Made by a program: the position numbers and the translations under genes. The notes under the pieces were generated by a model. The model worked only from the letters and a program-made list of their open reading frames with translations. It was not told the DNA's origin and did not search any database. Positions 1 to 8,454 of a stretch of 64,000 nucleotides of DNA are shown piece by piece. Origin of the DNA: Melioribacteraceae bacterium (GTDB taxonomy: Bacteria; Bacteroidota; Ignavibacteria; Ignavibacteriales; Melioribacteraceae). Location of the stretch: assembly GCA_035362835.1 (NCBI GenBank), contig DAOSDY010000004.1:62001-126000 (forward strand), in the 5' to 3' direction. Each line of letters begins with the position of its first letter. Within the stretch, counting starts at the first letter, position 1.

Positions 1-1
1 T

Positions 2-3000
2 AGTTCGAACATTATTCTAACGGCTAATGCCGGCTCCGGCAAGACGTTTGTTCTTTCTAAACGTTTTGTTGAAATACTGCTTCAGGAGAATGTTGAGGTC
101 GAGAATATTGTCGCTATTACTTTTACTGATAAAGCTGCAGGTGAGCTGAATAAAAAGATCGCTGGCGAAATTGAAGAACGCATTAAAGAAACAAGTGATC
201 TTAAAGAACTGAGTAAACTTGAAAACGCCAGGAGGCAATTAGTATCCGCAAATATTTCAACAATCCATTCTTTCTGCATTGGCATCCTGAAGGAATTCTC
301 TCCCGAAGCCGGTATAGATGCCAACTTTATTCCTGTGGATCAATCAACCTCCGATGAACTGATCCTACTTTCTATCGATGAATCCCTGAATCAGCTGATC
401 AATAATCCCTATTGCAGCGAAGCACTGAAATATCTTATCCGGTTTTTCGGTTCTAAATTATCACTGATCGAAAACATACAGCATGGAATTGAACAGAGGA
501 AAATTATTGAGCAGAATGCCAGAGCCTTATATGATAAGCCTGCGGAAGACTTTGTTTCAATGCTTAATAGTTTGTTCGACCGTTACTACGATCATTTTTT
601 CCGTGCATCTGTTCAAAAAGCACTCAAATCTATATCAGCAATAAACTCGCATGCACTTAAGCTGAAACCCGAAAATCAAATTGCCCTCGATGTTCTTTCA
701 ATTTTGAAAACGCTCGTTAATACGGACAGTAGAAATGTGTTGTTCGATGGTCTTAAGAAATTACAGAATCTTATTTTGACTCAGAAACTTGAAATTAAGA
801 ACAGGGGATATCTTTCCAAAAACAGGGAGCAATTCAACTTTGAAATTGACGAGGTCGAATTATTGTTCGGTCGGCTCAGCCAGATTCTTAATTCGGATTA
901 CAGTGATAAAGCTCTTCTCGAATATTATAACTTCGGAAGGAACTACCTGAAAGTTTTTGATTATGTATTGAAACTCTACAGCGATAAAAAATCTGAAAAA
1001 GGATATCTCGATTTTGAAGATATTCTTCTGCTTACTCGGAAGATTATAGACAGGGAGGATGTTAAGGAATACCTCCGAATTCGGTATAAGTTTATTATGA
1101 TTGATGAATACCAGGATACTAATGACATACAATACAGAATATTTATGCCGATTCTTGATAATCTTAAGCATGGAAATTTGTTTGTCGTTGGAGATGAGAA
1201 ACAGAGTATCTATATGTTCCGGGATGCCGATCTGGCTGTCTTCAATAAAACGAAGGACGATATTGCGGGGCTTGACGAAAATGGAAGACTTCTGCTTCTG
1301 CCTCACAGTTTCAGAATGACTCCTGAACTGGTTCTCTTTACTAATAAATTATTCAGCCAGCTCTTCAGCGGAGCCGATCCGCTCCTTAATGAGGTCGGTT
1401 ATAATGATTTAATTTATGCTAAGGAAGAAATTGAAAAGGGTGAAGTCAATTTCTTAATTGCCCGCGAGCCGGATTCGTTTACTGAAGCAGAACTGGTTGC
1501 ATCCAAGATTCTGGAAATTGTTTCATCGGGAATCGTTAAGCTGAATGAAATCGGAATACTCTGCCGCAAAAGATCGATGTTCCAGGACCTCGAAGAAGTA
1601 TTTGTAAGAAAGAATATCCCTTATACCGTCCTCGGCGGGAAGGGATTTTACCAGAAACAATCGATCTCGGATCTTTATAATTATCTCACTTTTCTTGTTA
1701 ATCCTGATGATGATGCCGCACTTCTCGGGATCTTAAGATCACCTTTCTATAACTTTTCGGATCCTAAACTGTTCGAAATCTCCTTGATGGACGGAAAGAA
1801 TCTTTTTGAAAAATTGAAATCATTTTCTGTGAAAGATGTTCAATCTAAAAACTCTGTAATAAGTCTCAACAGTCACCTGGCCCTCTCAGTCTCTTCCGAA
1901 ATCTTTATACTTATCCGGAGAATTCTATCCGACCGGGGTTACTGGTCAGTTGTAAGTTCTAAAAGGAATTCTACTCAGGAGCTGGCAAACCTTAATAAAC
2001 TGATTTCTATCGCCAGAGATTTTCATAGTAAGAGTTTTAAAAATTTGTACGACTTTACACTTTATCTCCGGGACGCAATTGATTCGATGCAGGATGAGGG
2101 TCAGGCCCAGATAGCTAAAGATTCAGAAACAGTTAAGCTCCTTACTATTCATCAGTCCAAAGGCCTCGAATATAAAGCGGTTTTCCTTTACGGTTGCAAC
2201 GATTCAGCTAAAGAGAATTTGATCAGGTCGCGCTCAATGGGTATCGATAAGGAATTCGGTTTCCCGGTTAAAGTTTTTTTGGACGGAAATTATTTCGCCG
2301 GCGCCGTTACTCCTGCGGTTGTCTCACTCTACAATTATATCCATCAGCAGAAAAACAACGCTGAGATAAAACGGCTTTTATATGTCGCGGTTACCCGTGC
2401 CATGAATTATCTTTTCATCTCTTCGACCTTGAATAAAAACCCATCCGGCGGTTCATTTCTTGAAATGTTCAGGGCGGGATTGAATATTAATTTTGAGAAC
2501 CGGCAGCTGCTGTTGTCAGGTGATGTTCTATTTATGATCAAGAAAAATGAGAGCTTCAACTTTCAAAAAAATACTATATCAACAGAAATAGGGCTCGCTT
2601 CTGAATTTAAAGAACTGCCGCCTCTAAAAACCGGTGAGACTGAAAACACCGGAAAGAAAATATTGCTGCAGAAAATCTCGGATAGGCCAAAGAAAGAGAT
2701 TATTTCGGCAACAAAAATATCTATGTTTACACAGTGCCCCGTTAAGTATGAATTGACGTATGAACTCGGCTATCCGACTGTTTATAATATGTTAAAAAAA
2801 TACTCTGCGAATGAATACGAATTTAATTCAAAAGAGGATGAAGAATTAAAACAATATGCGGAAATTAAAGGTAGAATTATCCATTCCCTGTTGAGTGAAA
2901 ACGTTGAGAGAGCCAATATCGATGTTGTATTGGGAAAATATATGGCATCGGAATCGATTAACAATCCCGAACAGATCCTTAAACTTAGAAAGTCTGTTTC

Positions 3001-3502
3001 AGATACTTTGAATAGATTTTTTGACTCAAGGATATTTAAGGAAATTCTGAACTTTACCGATTTCAGAAATGAATTCGAAATCTATGCTGAAGAAGGGGAT
3101 AACTTCCTCTACGGAATTGTTGACCGTCTGATTATTGAAAAAGAGAGATTGTTGATAATTGATTATAAAACCGATGATATTGATAAAGAAATGATAGAAA
3201 ACCGGGCCGCAGATTATTATCAGCAATTGAATTTCTATGCTTACATTCTCTCTAAATTTTTTACAGAACAGAAATATTTCGATCTTCAGCTGGTTTTCCT
3301 GAAATATCCGGATCAGACAGTGATTAAAAGAATTGATAGAAACGACCTAATGAAATACCGGAACGGCCTTGTAAGTTCAATTAATAACATTCAGGATAAA
3401 TATTATAAACCCAATCTGGATCATTGCGGAAAATGCCACTTCTCCTTAGAAGAGAATAAGTGTGTTAAATTAATTGCCTCGGGAGTTAATCAGGAATGGT
3501 AA
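2..3502 (+). CDS. addA: AddA/RecB-like UvrD-family helicase with C-terminal nuclease domain (5' end off window)
   Basis: ATP-dependent DNA helicase-nuclease for double-strand-break end processing. The reading frame is open from the left edge, so the true start lies outside; 1166 residues are visible. Seen, in visible numbering: Walker A ANAGSGKT at 8-15, motif Ia TFTDKAA, Walker B DEYQDT at 368-373, motif III GDEKQS, motif V TIHQSKGLE and motif VI LLYVAVTRA, all typical of superfamily 1A. The C-terminal part has a PD-(D/E)XK core, IDYKTD at 1053-1058. Cys912, just before the nuclease, and Cys1142, Cys1145 and Cys1154 at the end resemble the four-cysteine iron-sulfur staple of AddB and Cas4. 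An addB partner would be expected upstream, outside the window. The family call is strong; the AddA name is by domain architecture. Confidence 0.88.
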   Translation, partial: SSNIILTANAGSGKTFVLSKRFVEILLQENVEVENIVAITFTDKAAGELNKKIAGEIEERIKETSDLKELSKLENARRQLVSANISTIHSFCIGILKEFSPEAGIDANFIPVDQSTSDELILLSIDESLNQLINNPYCSEALKYLIRFFGSKLSLIENIQHGIEQRKIIEQNARALYDKPAEDFVSMLNSLFDRYYDHFFRASVQKALKSISAINSHALKLKPENQIALDVLSILKTLVNTDSRNVLFDGLKKLQNLILTQKLEIKNRGYLSKNREQFNFEIDEVELLFGRLSQILNSDYSDKALLEYYNFGRNYLKVFDYVLKLYSDKKSEKGYLDFEDILLLTRKIIDREDVKEYLRIRYKFIMIDEYQDTNDIQYRIFMPILDNLKHGNLFVVGDEKQSIYMFRDADLAVFNKTKDDIAGLDENGRLLLLPHSFRMTPELVLFTNKLFSQLFSGADPLLNEVGYNDLIYAKEEIEKGEVNFLIAREPDSFTEAELVASKILEIVSSGIVKLNEIGILCRKRSMFQDLEEVFVRKNIPYTVLGGKGFYQKQSISDLYNYLTFLVNPDDDAALLGILRSPFYNFSDPKLFEISLMDGKNLFEKLKSFSVKDVQSKNSVISLNSHLALSVSSEIFILIRRILSDRGYWSVVSSKRNSTQELANLNKLISIARDFHSKSFKNLYDFTLYLRDAIDSMQDEGQAQIAKDSETVKLLTIHQSKGLEYKAVFLYGCNDSAKENLIRSRSMGIDKEFGFPVKVFLDGNYFAGAVTPAVVSLYNYIHQQKNNAEIKRLLYVAVTRAMNYLFISSTLNKNPSGGSFLEMFRAGLNINFENRQLLLSGDVLFMIKKNESFNFQKNTISTEIGLASEFKELPPLKTGETENTGKKILLQKISDRPKKEIISATKISMFTQCPVKYELTYELGYPTVYNMLKKYSANEYEFNSKEDEELKQYAEIKGRIIHSLLSENVERANIDVVLGKYMASESINNPEQILKLRKSVSDTLNRFFDSRIFKEILNFTDFRNEFEIYAEEGDNFLYGIVDRLIIEKERLLIIDYKTDDIDKEMIENRAADYYQQLNFYAYILSKFFTEQKYFDLQLVFLKYPDQTVIKRIDRNDLMKYRNGLVSSINNIQDKYYKPNLDHCGKCHFSLEENKCVKLIASGVNQEW

Positions 3503-3516
3503 TTCACGGATCATTA

Positions 3517-4578
3517 ATGAAAAAAATAAATATTGCTTTTATTCTATTGTCTTTGGTTCTGTTTGTTAAATGCACAACGATAAATCTGCCGTTATATGAA
3601 ATCCCTCCCGACTGGAAGGATGAAACTGTTAGAACAAAAACCATATCGGATTACTCAAAGTACCTGTACGGGAAAAAGATTTTTCTGGATCCCGGACACG
3701 GTGGCGAAGACAGAAGAAATAAAAGCCGTTCGGGCGATGTTGTTGAAGCAGATGTAAATCTAAGTGTAGCACTTTTTCTGAAGGATTATCTTAATTCTGC
3801 AGGTGTTCAAGTATTCTTATCGCGTGATAAGGACGAAACCGTTCAGCTCGCCCGCCGTTCTGAATTGGCCGATTCAAGCGGTGCCGATCTCTTCATCAGT
3901 ATTCATCATAACGCTCCCGCAAAATGGGAGGACGACTGGACCAATTACACTTCAACGTATTATCACGCTAAGGAGACCGATTACGAATATGAACCGTGCG
4001 AGCGGGATCTCGCCCGCTACATCCAGAGGGATCTCTCTTACGTTATGAGAAATCCTGGCGGACTCGGATCATTCGACGGAACCTATTCGGATTATCTGAT
4101 CTATCCGGGTGAAGGGTTTTCTGTTCTGCGAAGGACTAAGATACCATCAGTTCTTGTTGAATGCGCATTCCACACTAACCGTCTGGAAGAGCTCAGACTG
4201 AATGATGAAACATTTAACAGAATTCAGGCGTGGGGAATTTTTAGAGGTATTGCAAAGTATTTTCGGGCCGGTATTCCTTCAATCGAATTTTTGCCGGACA
4301 GTTCTGTAAATTATGAGAGCGGGTCTCAGCTCCTTTTTCTGCTTAAAGATTCTACGGGTATTAATCCGAGGTCCATCTTTGTTTATCTGGACAGGAATGA
4401 AATAAAATTCGATTATGACGAGAAAAACCGGCTGCTGAGAATTGATGCAGGCAATTTAAACGATCAGGAAAAAAATCTGAGAATAATCTGTGCAAATAAA
4501 AACGGGAACCATTCATTACCTTTTCACCGCAAAATTGTAATGATTGATTCCCGTCCGGAATTAATTAAACTAGATTGA
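3517..4578 (+). CDS. N-acetylmuramoyl-L-alanine amidase (Amidase_3)
   Basis: Zinc amidase that cleaves the bond between muramic acid and the stem peptide in peptidoglycan. An in-frame ATG at 3496 overlaps the helicase gene, but the ATG at 3517 directly precedes a normal signal peptide (MKKINIAF...) and is preferred. A cysteine after the hydrophobic stretch (FVKC) suggests a lipoprotein, though the lipobox is imperfect. Zinc ligands are visible in DPGHGG, the glutamate of VVEADVNL and SIHHN, with the catalytic glutamate in VECAF. About 90 residues after the catalytic domain look like a beta-rich accessory domain of unknown role. Its stop codon abuts the stop of the convergent transporter. Confidence 0.85.
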   Translation: MKKINIAFILLSLVLFVKCTTINLPLYEIPPDWKDETVRTKTISDYSKYLYGKKIFLDPGHGGEDRRNKSRSGDVVEADVNLSVALFLKDYLNSAGVQVFLSRDKDETVQLARRSELADSSGADLFISIHHNAPAKWEDDWTNYTSTYYHAKETDYEYEPCERDLARYIQRDLSYVMRNPGGLGSFDGTYSDYLIYPGEGFSVLRRTKIPSVLVECAFHTNRLEELRLNDETFNRIQAWGIFRGIAKYFRAGIPSIEFLPDSSVNYESGSQLLFLLKDSTGINPRSIFVYLDRNEIKFDYDEKNRLLRIDAGNLNDQEKNLRIICANKNGNHSLPFHRKIVMIDSRPELIKLD

Positions 4579-5928
4579 TCAGGCTGCCTGCTTTTTCTTA
4601 TCAATTCGTTCAGTAACAATTTTATAAATGAACAAAGCGATTGCGGCAACCAATCCGATCGCAAGGAAATAATACCAGATCAGGTGTGCATCCTGGTAGT
4701 AGGCCGCACGCTCTATTTCGGTTAACCCTGCGGGTAATGTCTTGGGATCGGGACAGTAATTATCAAGCAGAAATCCCGACATAATAAAACCGGTTAGCGC
4801 CGAGAAAAAAGAATGAAGGTGGCTGAATCCCAGATAAACACCTTCTTCACCTTTTGGTGCTTGCAGTGAAAAATATTCTAGAAACCTAGGCGAAATAAAA
4901 CACTCCGCCAGTCCCTGAATCCCAATTCCCAGTATCATCATCACTGTTAGCGGGTGAAGGGCAAACCATCCGAATATTGAAACTGCATCCCCGGTTATAC
5001 CTTCGAGTGTTTGGCTTCCGGCCATCGCCAGAGCTGAGAAAGGCATCAGAAGCATTCCAACCAGCATTGATGTTACCGCTTTTTTATTCTTCATTAACTG
5101 TGTAATCAGTACTACAAACAATACAACTACAAGCGGATTAACATTTGCGAGCCATTCCGGACGTGCATCGTCACCCAACAGTCGTATTACATATTTAGGC
5201 ATTGTTGCATATAGCTGATGCTGAATTATCCAGAATCCGGTTACAATCAGTATTAATATAATTAGCCTTGGCGTTGAGAAGATCTTCTTTAGAGAAGTCA
5301 ATACATCATTAATAGTTTTACTCTTATGCCCGGTATCAACCTGCTTGAAAAAAAAGATCGCAAATAGAAGCGCAATAAAAGACATTGCCGCAGAAAAGAA
5401 ATTGACATATTCTAATCCTAAACCCTGTCTTATAAAAGGAACGAAAGTTTTTCCGCTGAATGAACCGATATTGACAACCCAATAGAAAAGAGCATATCCC
5501 CGTGCGCGGTTGTCTTCGTTGGTTGTCTTTGCCACTGTCCCGGTTATTAACGGTTTAATAAATGAACCGCCGATCATCGAGATGATTAAGAAAAGAATGA
5601 CAAGCATTTTGGAATGCCAGACGCCTAAAAGAAAATATCCGATTGTTAAAAGTGAAAAGGCCAGAATAAGTCCGTTCTTAAATCCTATCTTATCGCTTAT
5701 CGCGCCTACAAATGGAGGAAGAAAATACAATCCTGCAAAGAAAATACCGGCTACAATTCCGGTCTCTTTGTCGTTGAACCCGACTATGTCGGTAAGGTAT
5801 AAAGTCAGCACAATAAAAAATCCGTAATAAGCAGCGCGTTCAAACAACTCCATTAAATTTGCGAGCCAGAAATCCTTTGGAAATCTCCATGTCTGTTTGC
5901 CTGACGTTTTGTTTTCTGTTGAAGTCAT
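4579..5928 (-). CDS. MFS transporter, POT/PTR-like
   Basis: Integral membrane transporter of 449 residues with roughly twelve hydrophobic segments, the usual major facilitator size. The N terminus carries ELFERAAYYG, close to the ExxERFxYYG signature of proton-coupled oligopeptide transporters, followed by a first helix rich in Leu and Val. A peptide substrate is therefore plausible but unproven; Bacteroidota have several POT-like MFS proteins without known substrates. The C terminus is short and basic (RIDKKKQAA), as for a cytoplasmic tail. It is convergent with the amidase with no spacer. Confidence 0.75.
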   Translation of the reverse strand: MTSTENKTSGKQTWRFPKDFWLANLMELFERAAYYGFFIVLTLYLTDIVGFNDKETGIVAGIFFAGLYFLPPFVGAISDKIGFKNGLILAFSLLTIGYFLLGVWHSKMLVILFLIISMIGGSFIKPLITGTVAKTTNEDNRARGYALFYWVVNIGSFSGKTFVPFIRQGLGLEYVNFFSAAMSFIALLFAIFFFKQVDTGHKSKTINDVLTSLKKIFSTPRLIILILIVTGFWIIQHQLYATMPKYVIRLLGDDARPEWLANVNPLVVVLFVVLITQLMKNKKAVTSMLVGMLLMPFSALAMAGSQTLEGITGDAVSIFGWFALHPLTVMMILGIGIQGLAECFISPRFLEYFSLQAPKGEEGVYLGFSHLHSFFSALTGFIMSGFLLDNYCPDPKTLPAGLTEIERAAYYQDAHLIWYYFLAIGLVAAIALFIYKIVTERIDKKKQAA

Positions 5929-5969
5929 ATTATTCCCGGTTATGAAAAAGTTGGCGAAAATTAGAAAAA

Positions 5970-6003
5970 TTTGGACTCACTTAAAACTGTATCGATATTT
6001 TTG
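5970..6003 (+). promoter_or_regulatory. Bacteroidota-type promoter before the IMPDH-family gene
   Basis: TTTG at 5970-5973, a 22-base spacer, then TATTTTTG at 5996-6003. This fits the TTTG/TAnnTTTG consensus, though the spacer is slightly long. A second -7-like box, TATGTTTG, follows immediately at 6004-6011, so the exact start of transcription is uncertain. Confidence 0.5.
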
Positions 6004-6059
6004 TATGTTTGCACGGTTAGCTGTTTATAAAAAAAAATAAAATAATACCGGACAGATCA

Positions 6060-7076
6060 ATGAAAATCTATTCTAAAAAAGAATTGAATCAGTATTCTCT
6101 TTCACTTACTTACGACGATATAAGTCTTATCCCGCTAGAGATATCCCAGGTTAAAACAAGGAACGAAATAAACACACGGACAACCGTTGCAGGTGTTGAA
6201 GTTTCTGTGCCTGTTATTTCCAGCCCGATGGATACTGTAACTGGAATTGAGATGGCAAAAGAACTATCTAATCTTGGATGCATTGGGATACTCAACCGTT
6301 TTAATTCTTCTCTTTCGGAACTGGTCGGCAGCGGTAATTTGATTGAGGGTATTAAAGCTGTCTCAATTAGCCTTACTGCAGAGGACTCAATTATTGCACC
6401 CCTGGCTGAAAGGGGAATAATTATCTGTATTGATACTGCTAACGCAAATAATGCATTCGTATTAAGGAAATGTGAAGAAATTAAATCCAGGTATAACTCT
6501 AAAGTAATTGTCGGAAATATTGCGCACGGATCTACACTTAAACAGCTTGTAGATGCCGGTGCTGATGCCGTAAGAATAGGTATCGGAGGCGGAAGCGTTT
6601 GTACAACATCTGTTCAGACGGGAATCGGAATTGGACAGGTATCATCCCTGCTCGATGTTTATTTTACAAAACTTGAACAGAAACTCGATATAGTACTTAT
6701 TGCTGACGGGGGAATTAAGAGCCCCGGAGATGTTGCAAAAGCTCTTGCTTGCGGAGCAGATGTTGTTATGCTCGGAAGAATGCTGGCCGGTACTAAGGAG
6801 ACTCCGGGTGAGGTGATAAAATATAATGACCAGTTGTGGAAGAAATACAGAGGTTCTGCATCCTTCGGTGTTAAAATGAAAAATGAATTTATTGAAGGGG
6901 AGGAAACTCTTGTCCCATATAAGGGAGCTGTAAAAAATGTTATCAACGGTATCTCGGACGGTCTTAGAAGCGCAATGAGTTATCTGAATTGCAATTCGTT
7001 AAAAGAACTGAATAATATAGATAGCTTTGCTGTTCTTAGCACAAGTTCCTACCTCGAAAGGTTGCCGCGTAAATAA
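6060..7076 (+). CDS. IMP dehydrogenase / GMP reductase family enzyme without CBS domains, probably GMP reductase
   Basis: TIM-barrel purine enzyme of 338 residues. The active-site loop GGGSVCTTS carries the nucleophilic Cys181. The NAD(P) and phosphate-binding segments ADGGIKSPGDVAKAL and MLGRMLAGTKETPGE are also visible. It lacks the two CBS domains that make ordinary IMP dehydrogenase about 490 residues. The end, EGEETLVPYKGAV followed by GLRSAMSYL, resembles GMP reductase (GMP to IMP plus ammonia) more than IMP dehydrogenase. The loop glycine GGG replaces the usual GPG. Family assignment is firm; the choice between the two reactions is inference. Confidence 0.8.
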   Translation: MKIYSKKELNQYSLSLTYDDISLIPLEISQVKTRNEINTRTTVAGVEVSVPVISSPMDTVTGIEMAKELSNLGCIGILNRFNSSLSELVGSGNLIEGIKAVSISLTAEDSIIAPLAERGIIICIDTANANNAFVLRKCEEIKSRYNSKVIVGNIAHGSTLKQLVDAGADAVRIGIGGGSVCTTSVQTGIGIGQVSSLLDVYFTKLEQKLDIVLIADGGIKSPGDVAKALACGADVVMLGRMLAGTKETPGEVIKYNDQLWKKYRGSASFGVKMKNEFIEGEETLVPYKGAVKNVINGISDGLRSAMSYLNCNSLKELNNIDSFAVLSTSSYLERLPRK

Positions 7077-7093
7077 AATAATCTTAAAAAATG

Positions 7094-7117
7094 GGGGACT
7101 TCCTATTAAGTCCTCCT
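7094..7117 (+). terminator. Hairpin after the IMPDH-family gene
   Basis: A stem of about 9 bp formed by GGGGACTT and AAGTCCTC with a CCTATT loop and one G-U pair. It is preceded by an A-run but not followed by a clear T-run, so it is a weak intrinsic terminator at best. It sits between the stop codon and the next promoter. Confidence 0.4.
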
Positions 7118-7119
7118 GA

Positions 7120-7151
7120 TTTGAAAACCGGTCAACCATTCTCTATATTTG
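7120..7151 (+). promoter_or_regulatory. Bacteroidota-type promoter before the M16 peptidase gene
   Basis: TTTG at 7120-7123, exactly 20 bases, then TATATTTG at 7144-7151: a full match to the consensus. The predicted transcript would start about 35 bases before the TTG start codon of the peptidase and could run on into nuoG, nuoH and nuoI. Confidence 0.7.
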
Positions 7152-7189
7152 CCCATTAATTTAGTAGACAAATTGCGAAGAAATTCTCT

Positions 7190-8440
7190 TTGAACAATAT
7201 AAAAATTACACATCTGCCAAACGGTATAACCGTCATTTCTGAAAAAATTACTCATGTAAAATCCTTCTCTCTAGGATTCTGGTTTAATGTCGGTTCCCGT
7301 GATGAGAATTTTAATAATAACGGTATTAGTCATTTCCTCGAACATATGTTTTTTAAAGGAACCCGTAAAAGGAGTGCCAGAAAAATTGCTGAGGATATCG
7401 AATCACTCGGCGGTTACCTGAATGCTTTTACCTCAAAAGAACATACCTGTTTTTACGGCCGGGGTCTTATTGAGCATATTGAACAGACTTTCGAAGTTCT
7501 TGCTGATATGATCCAGAACTCTGTTTTTAGTCCTAAAGAAATTGTAAGGGAATCCGGAGTCGTAATTGATGAATTGTATGATATAGAGGATTCGCCTGAC
7601 GAGTTGATATTCGACAAATTCGAGAATAATGTGTTTAACGGAAATTCGCTTGCTATGCCTATAATTGGAACCGAAAAAAATCTCAGATCTTTCAAACAGA
7701 AGGATCTTAAAAAGTATGTGAATGAAAATTACACTCTCGAAAATCTTTTTATTGTCGCATCCGGAAATATTAACCACAGCAAACTTCTTTCTTTTGTTAA
7801 TAAGTATGTTGAGCATAAATCCCAATCATCCCGTCCGGAAATTAGAGATGTAAAACTGAATCCCTGTTCCGATCTTTTTGTTGAGAAAGATACTCAGCAG
7901 GTCCATTACATTATCGGAAAAACCACTTACGGAACAAAGGATAAAAAACGGATCGGCGTTAATCTACTTTCTCATATACTCGGCGAAGGGAGCAGCTCGC
8001 GGCTTTTCCAGAAAATAAGAGAGGAGAATGGAATTGCCTACCAGGTTAATTCATTTCTAAATTCGTTCTATGATATTTCGACTTTCGGTGTATATCTTTC
8101 AACGAACGAAAAGTCAGTCTATAAAGCTCAAAAACTTATTCTGGAAGAATTTAATAAAATTAAAAGCAGGAAAGTAAGCGATACTGAGCTTAGTCGTGCA
8201 AAAGAATATTTAATTGGAAATATGCTTATGAGTCTGGAAAGCACTACCAATAGAATGCTGAGAATTGCCCAGTCAGTAATCTATTTTAACAAAGTGAAAA
8301 GTGTTGAAGAGACGATTCGCAAAATTAATGCGGTTTCGGCAGAAGAAATCAGGGATCTTTCCAATGAAATTTTTGAAAATGGAACAATGACAAGAGTAAT
8401 TTTATCTCCGAAAAATTTACTCCTTCAACGAGTCGCATAA
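7190..8440 (+). CDS. M16 family zinc metallopeptidase (processing-peptidase type)
   Basis: Pitrilysin-family peptidase of 416 residues, the size of the bacterial one-domain-pair type related to mitochondrial processing peptidase. The inverted zinc motif HFLEH gives ligands His48 and His52 with catalytic Glu51. The third ligand, Glu128, lies in VVIDELYDIED 76 residues on, as expected for the family. The C-terminal half has the arginine-tyrosine-type region SSRLFQKIREENGIAY, also conserved. Start is TTG with only a weak purine-rich site upstream; no ATG fits the conserved N terminus (LPNGITVISE). No signal peptide is seen, so it is probably cytoplasmic. It ends 14 bases before nuoG. Confidence 0.9.
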   Translation: MNNIKITHLPNGITVISEKITHVKSFSLGFWFNVGSRDENFNNNGISHFLEHMFFKGTRKRSARKIAEDIESLGGYLNAFTSKEHTCFYGRGLIEHIEQTFEVLADMIQNSVFSPKEIVRESGVVIDELYDIEDSPDELIFDKFENNVFNGNSLAMPIIGTEKNLRSFKQKDLKKYVNENYTLENLFIVASGNINHSKLLSFVNKYVEHKSQSSRPEIRDVKLNPCSDLFVEKDTQQVHYIIGKTTYGTKDKKRIGVNLLSHILGEGSSSRLFQKIREENGIAYQVNSFLNSFYDISTFGVYLSTNEKSVYKAQKLILEEFNKIKSRKVSDTELSRAKEYLIGNMLMSLESTTNRMLRIAQSVIYFNKVKSVEETIRKINAVSAEEIRDLSNEIFENGTMTRVILSPKNLLLQRVA

Positions 8441-8454
8441 AAGAAGGAATTTTA

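Noticed and set aside
860..1306. A 148-codon minus-strand open frame inside the helicase gene
   Set aside because: It is antisense to strong helicase motifs, is rich in Ile and Phe, and resembles no protein.
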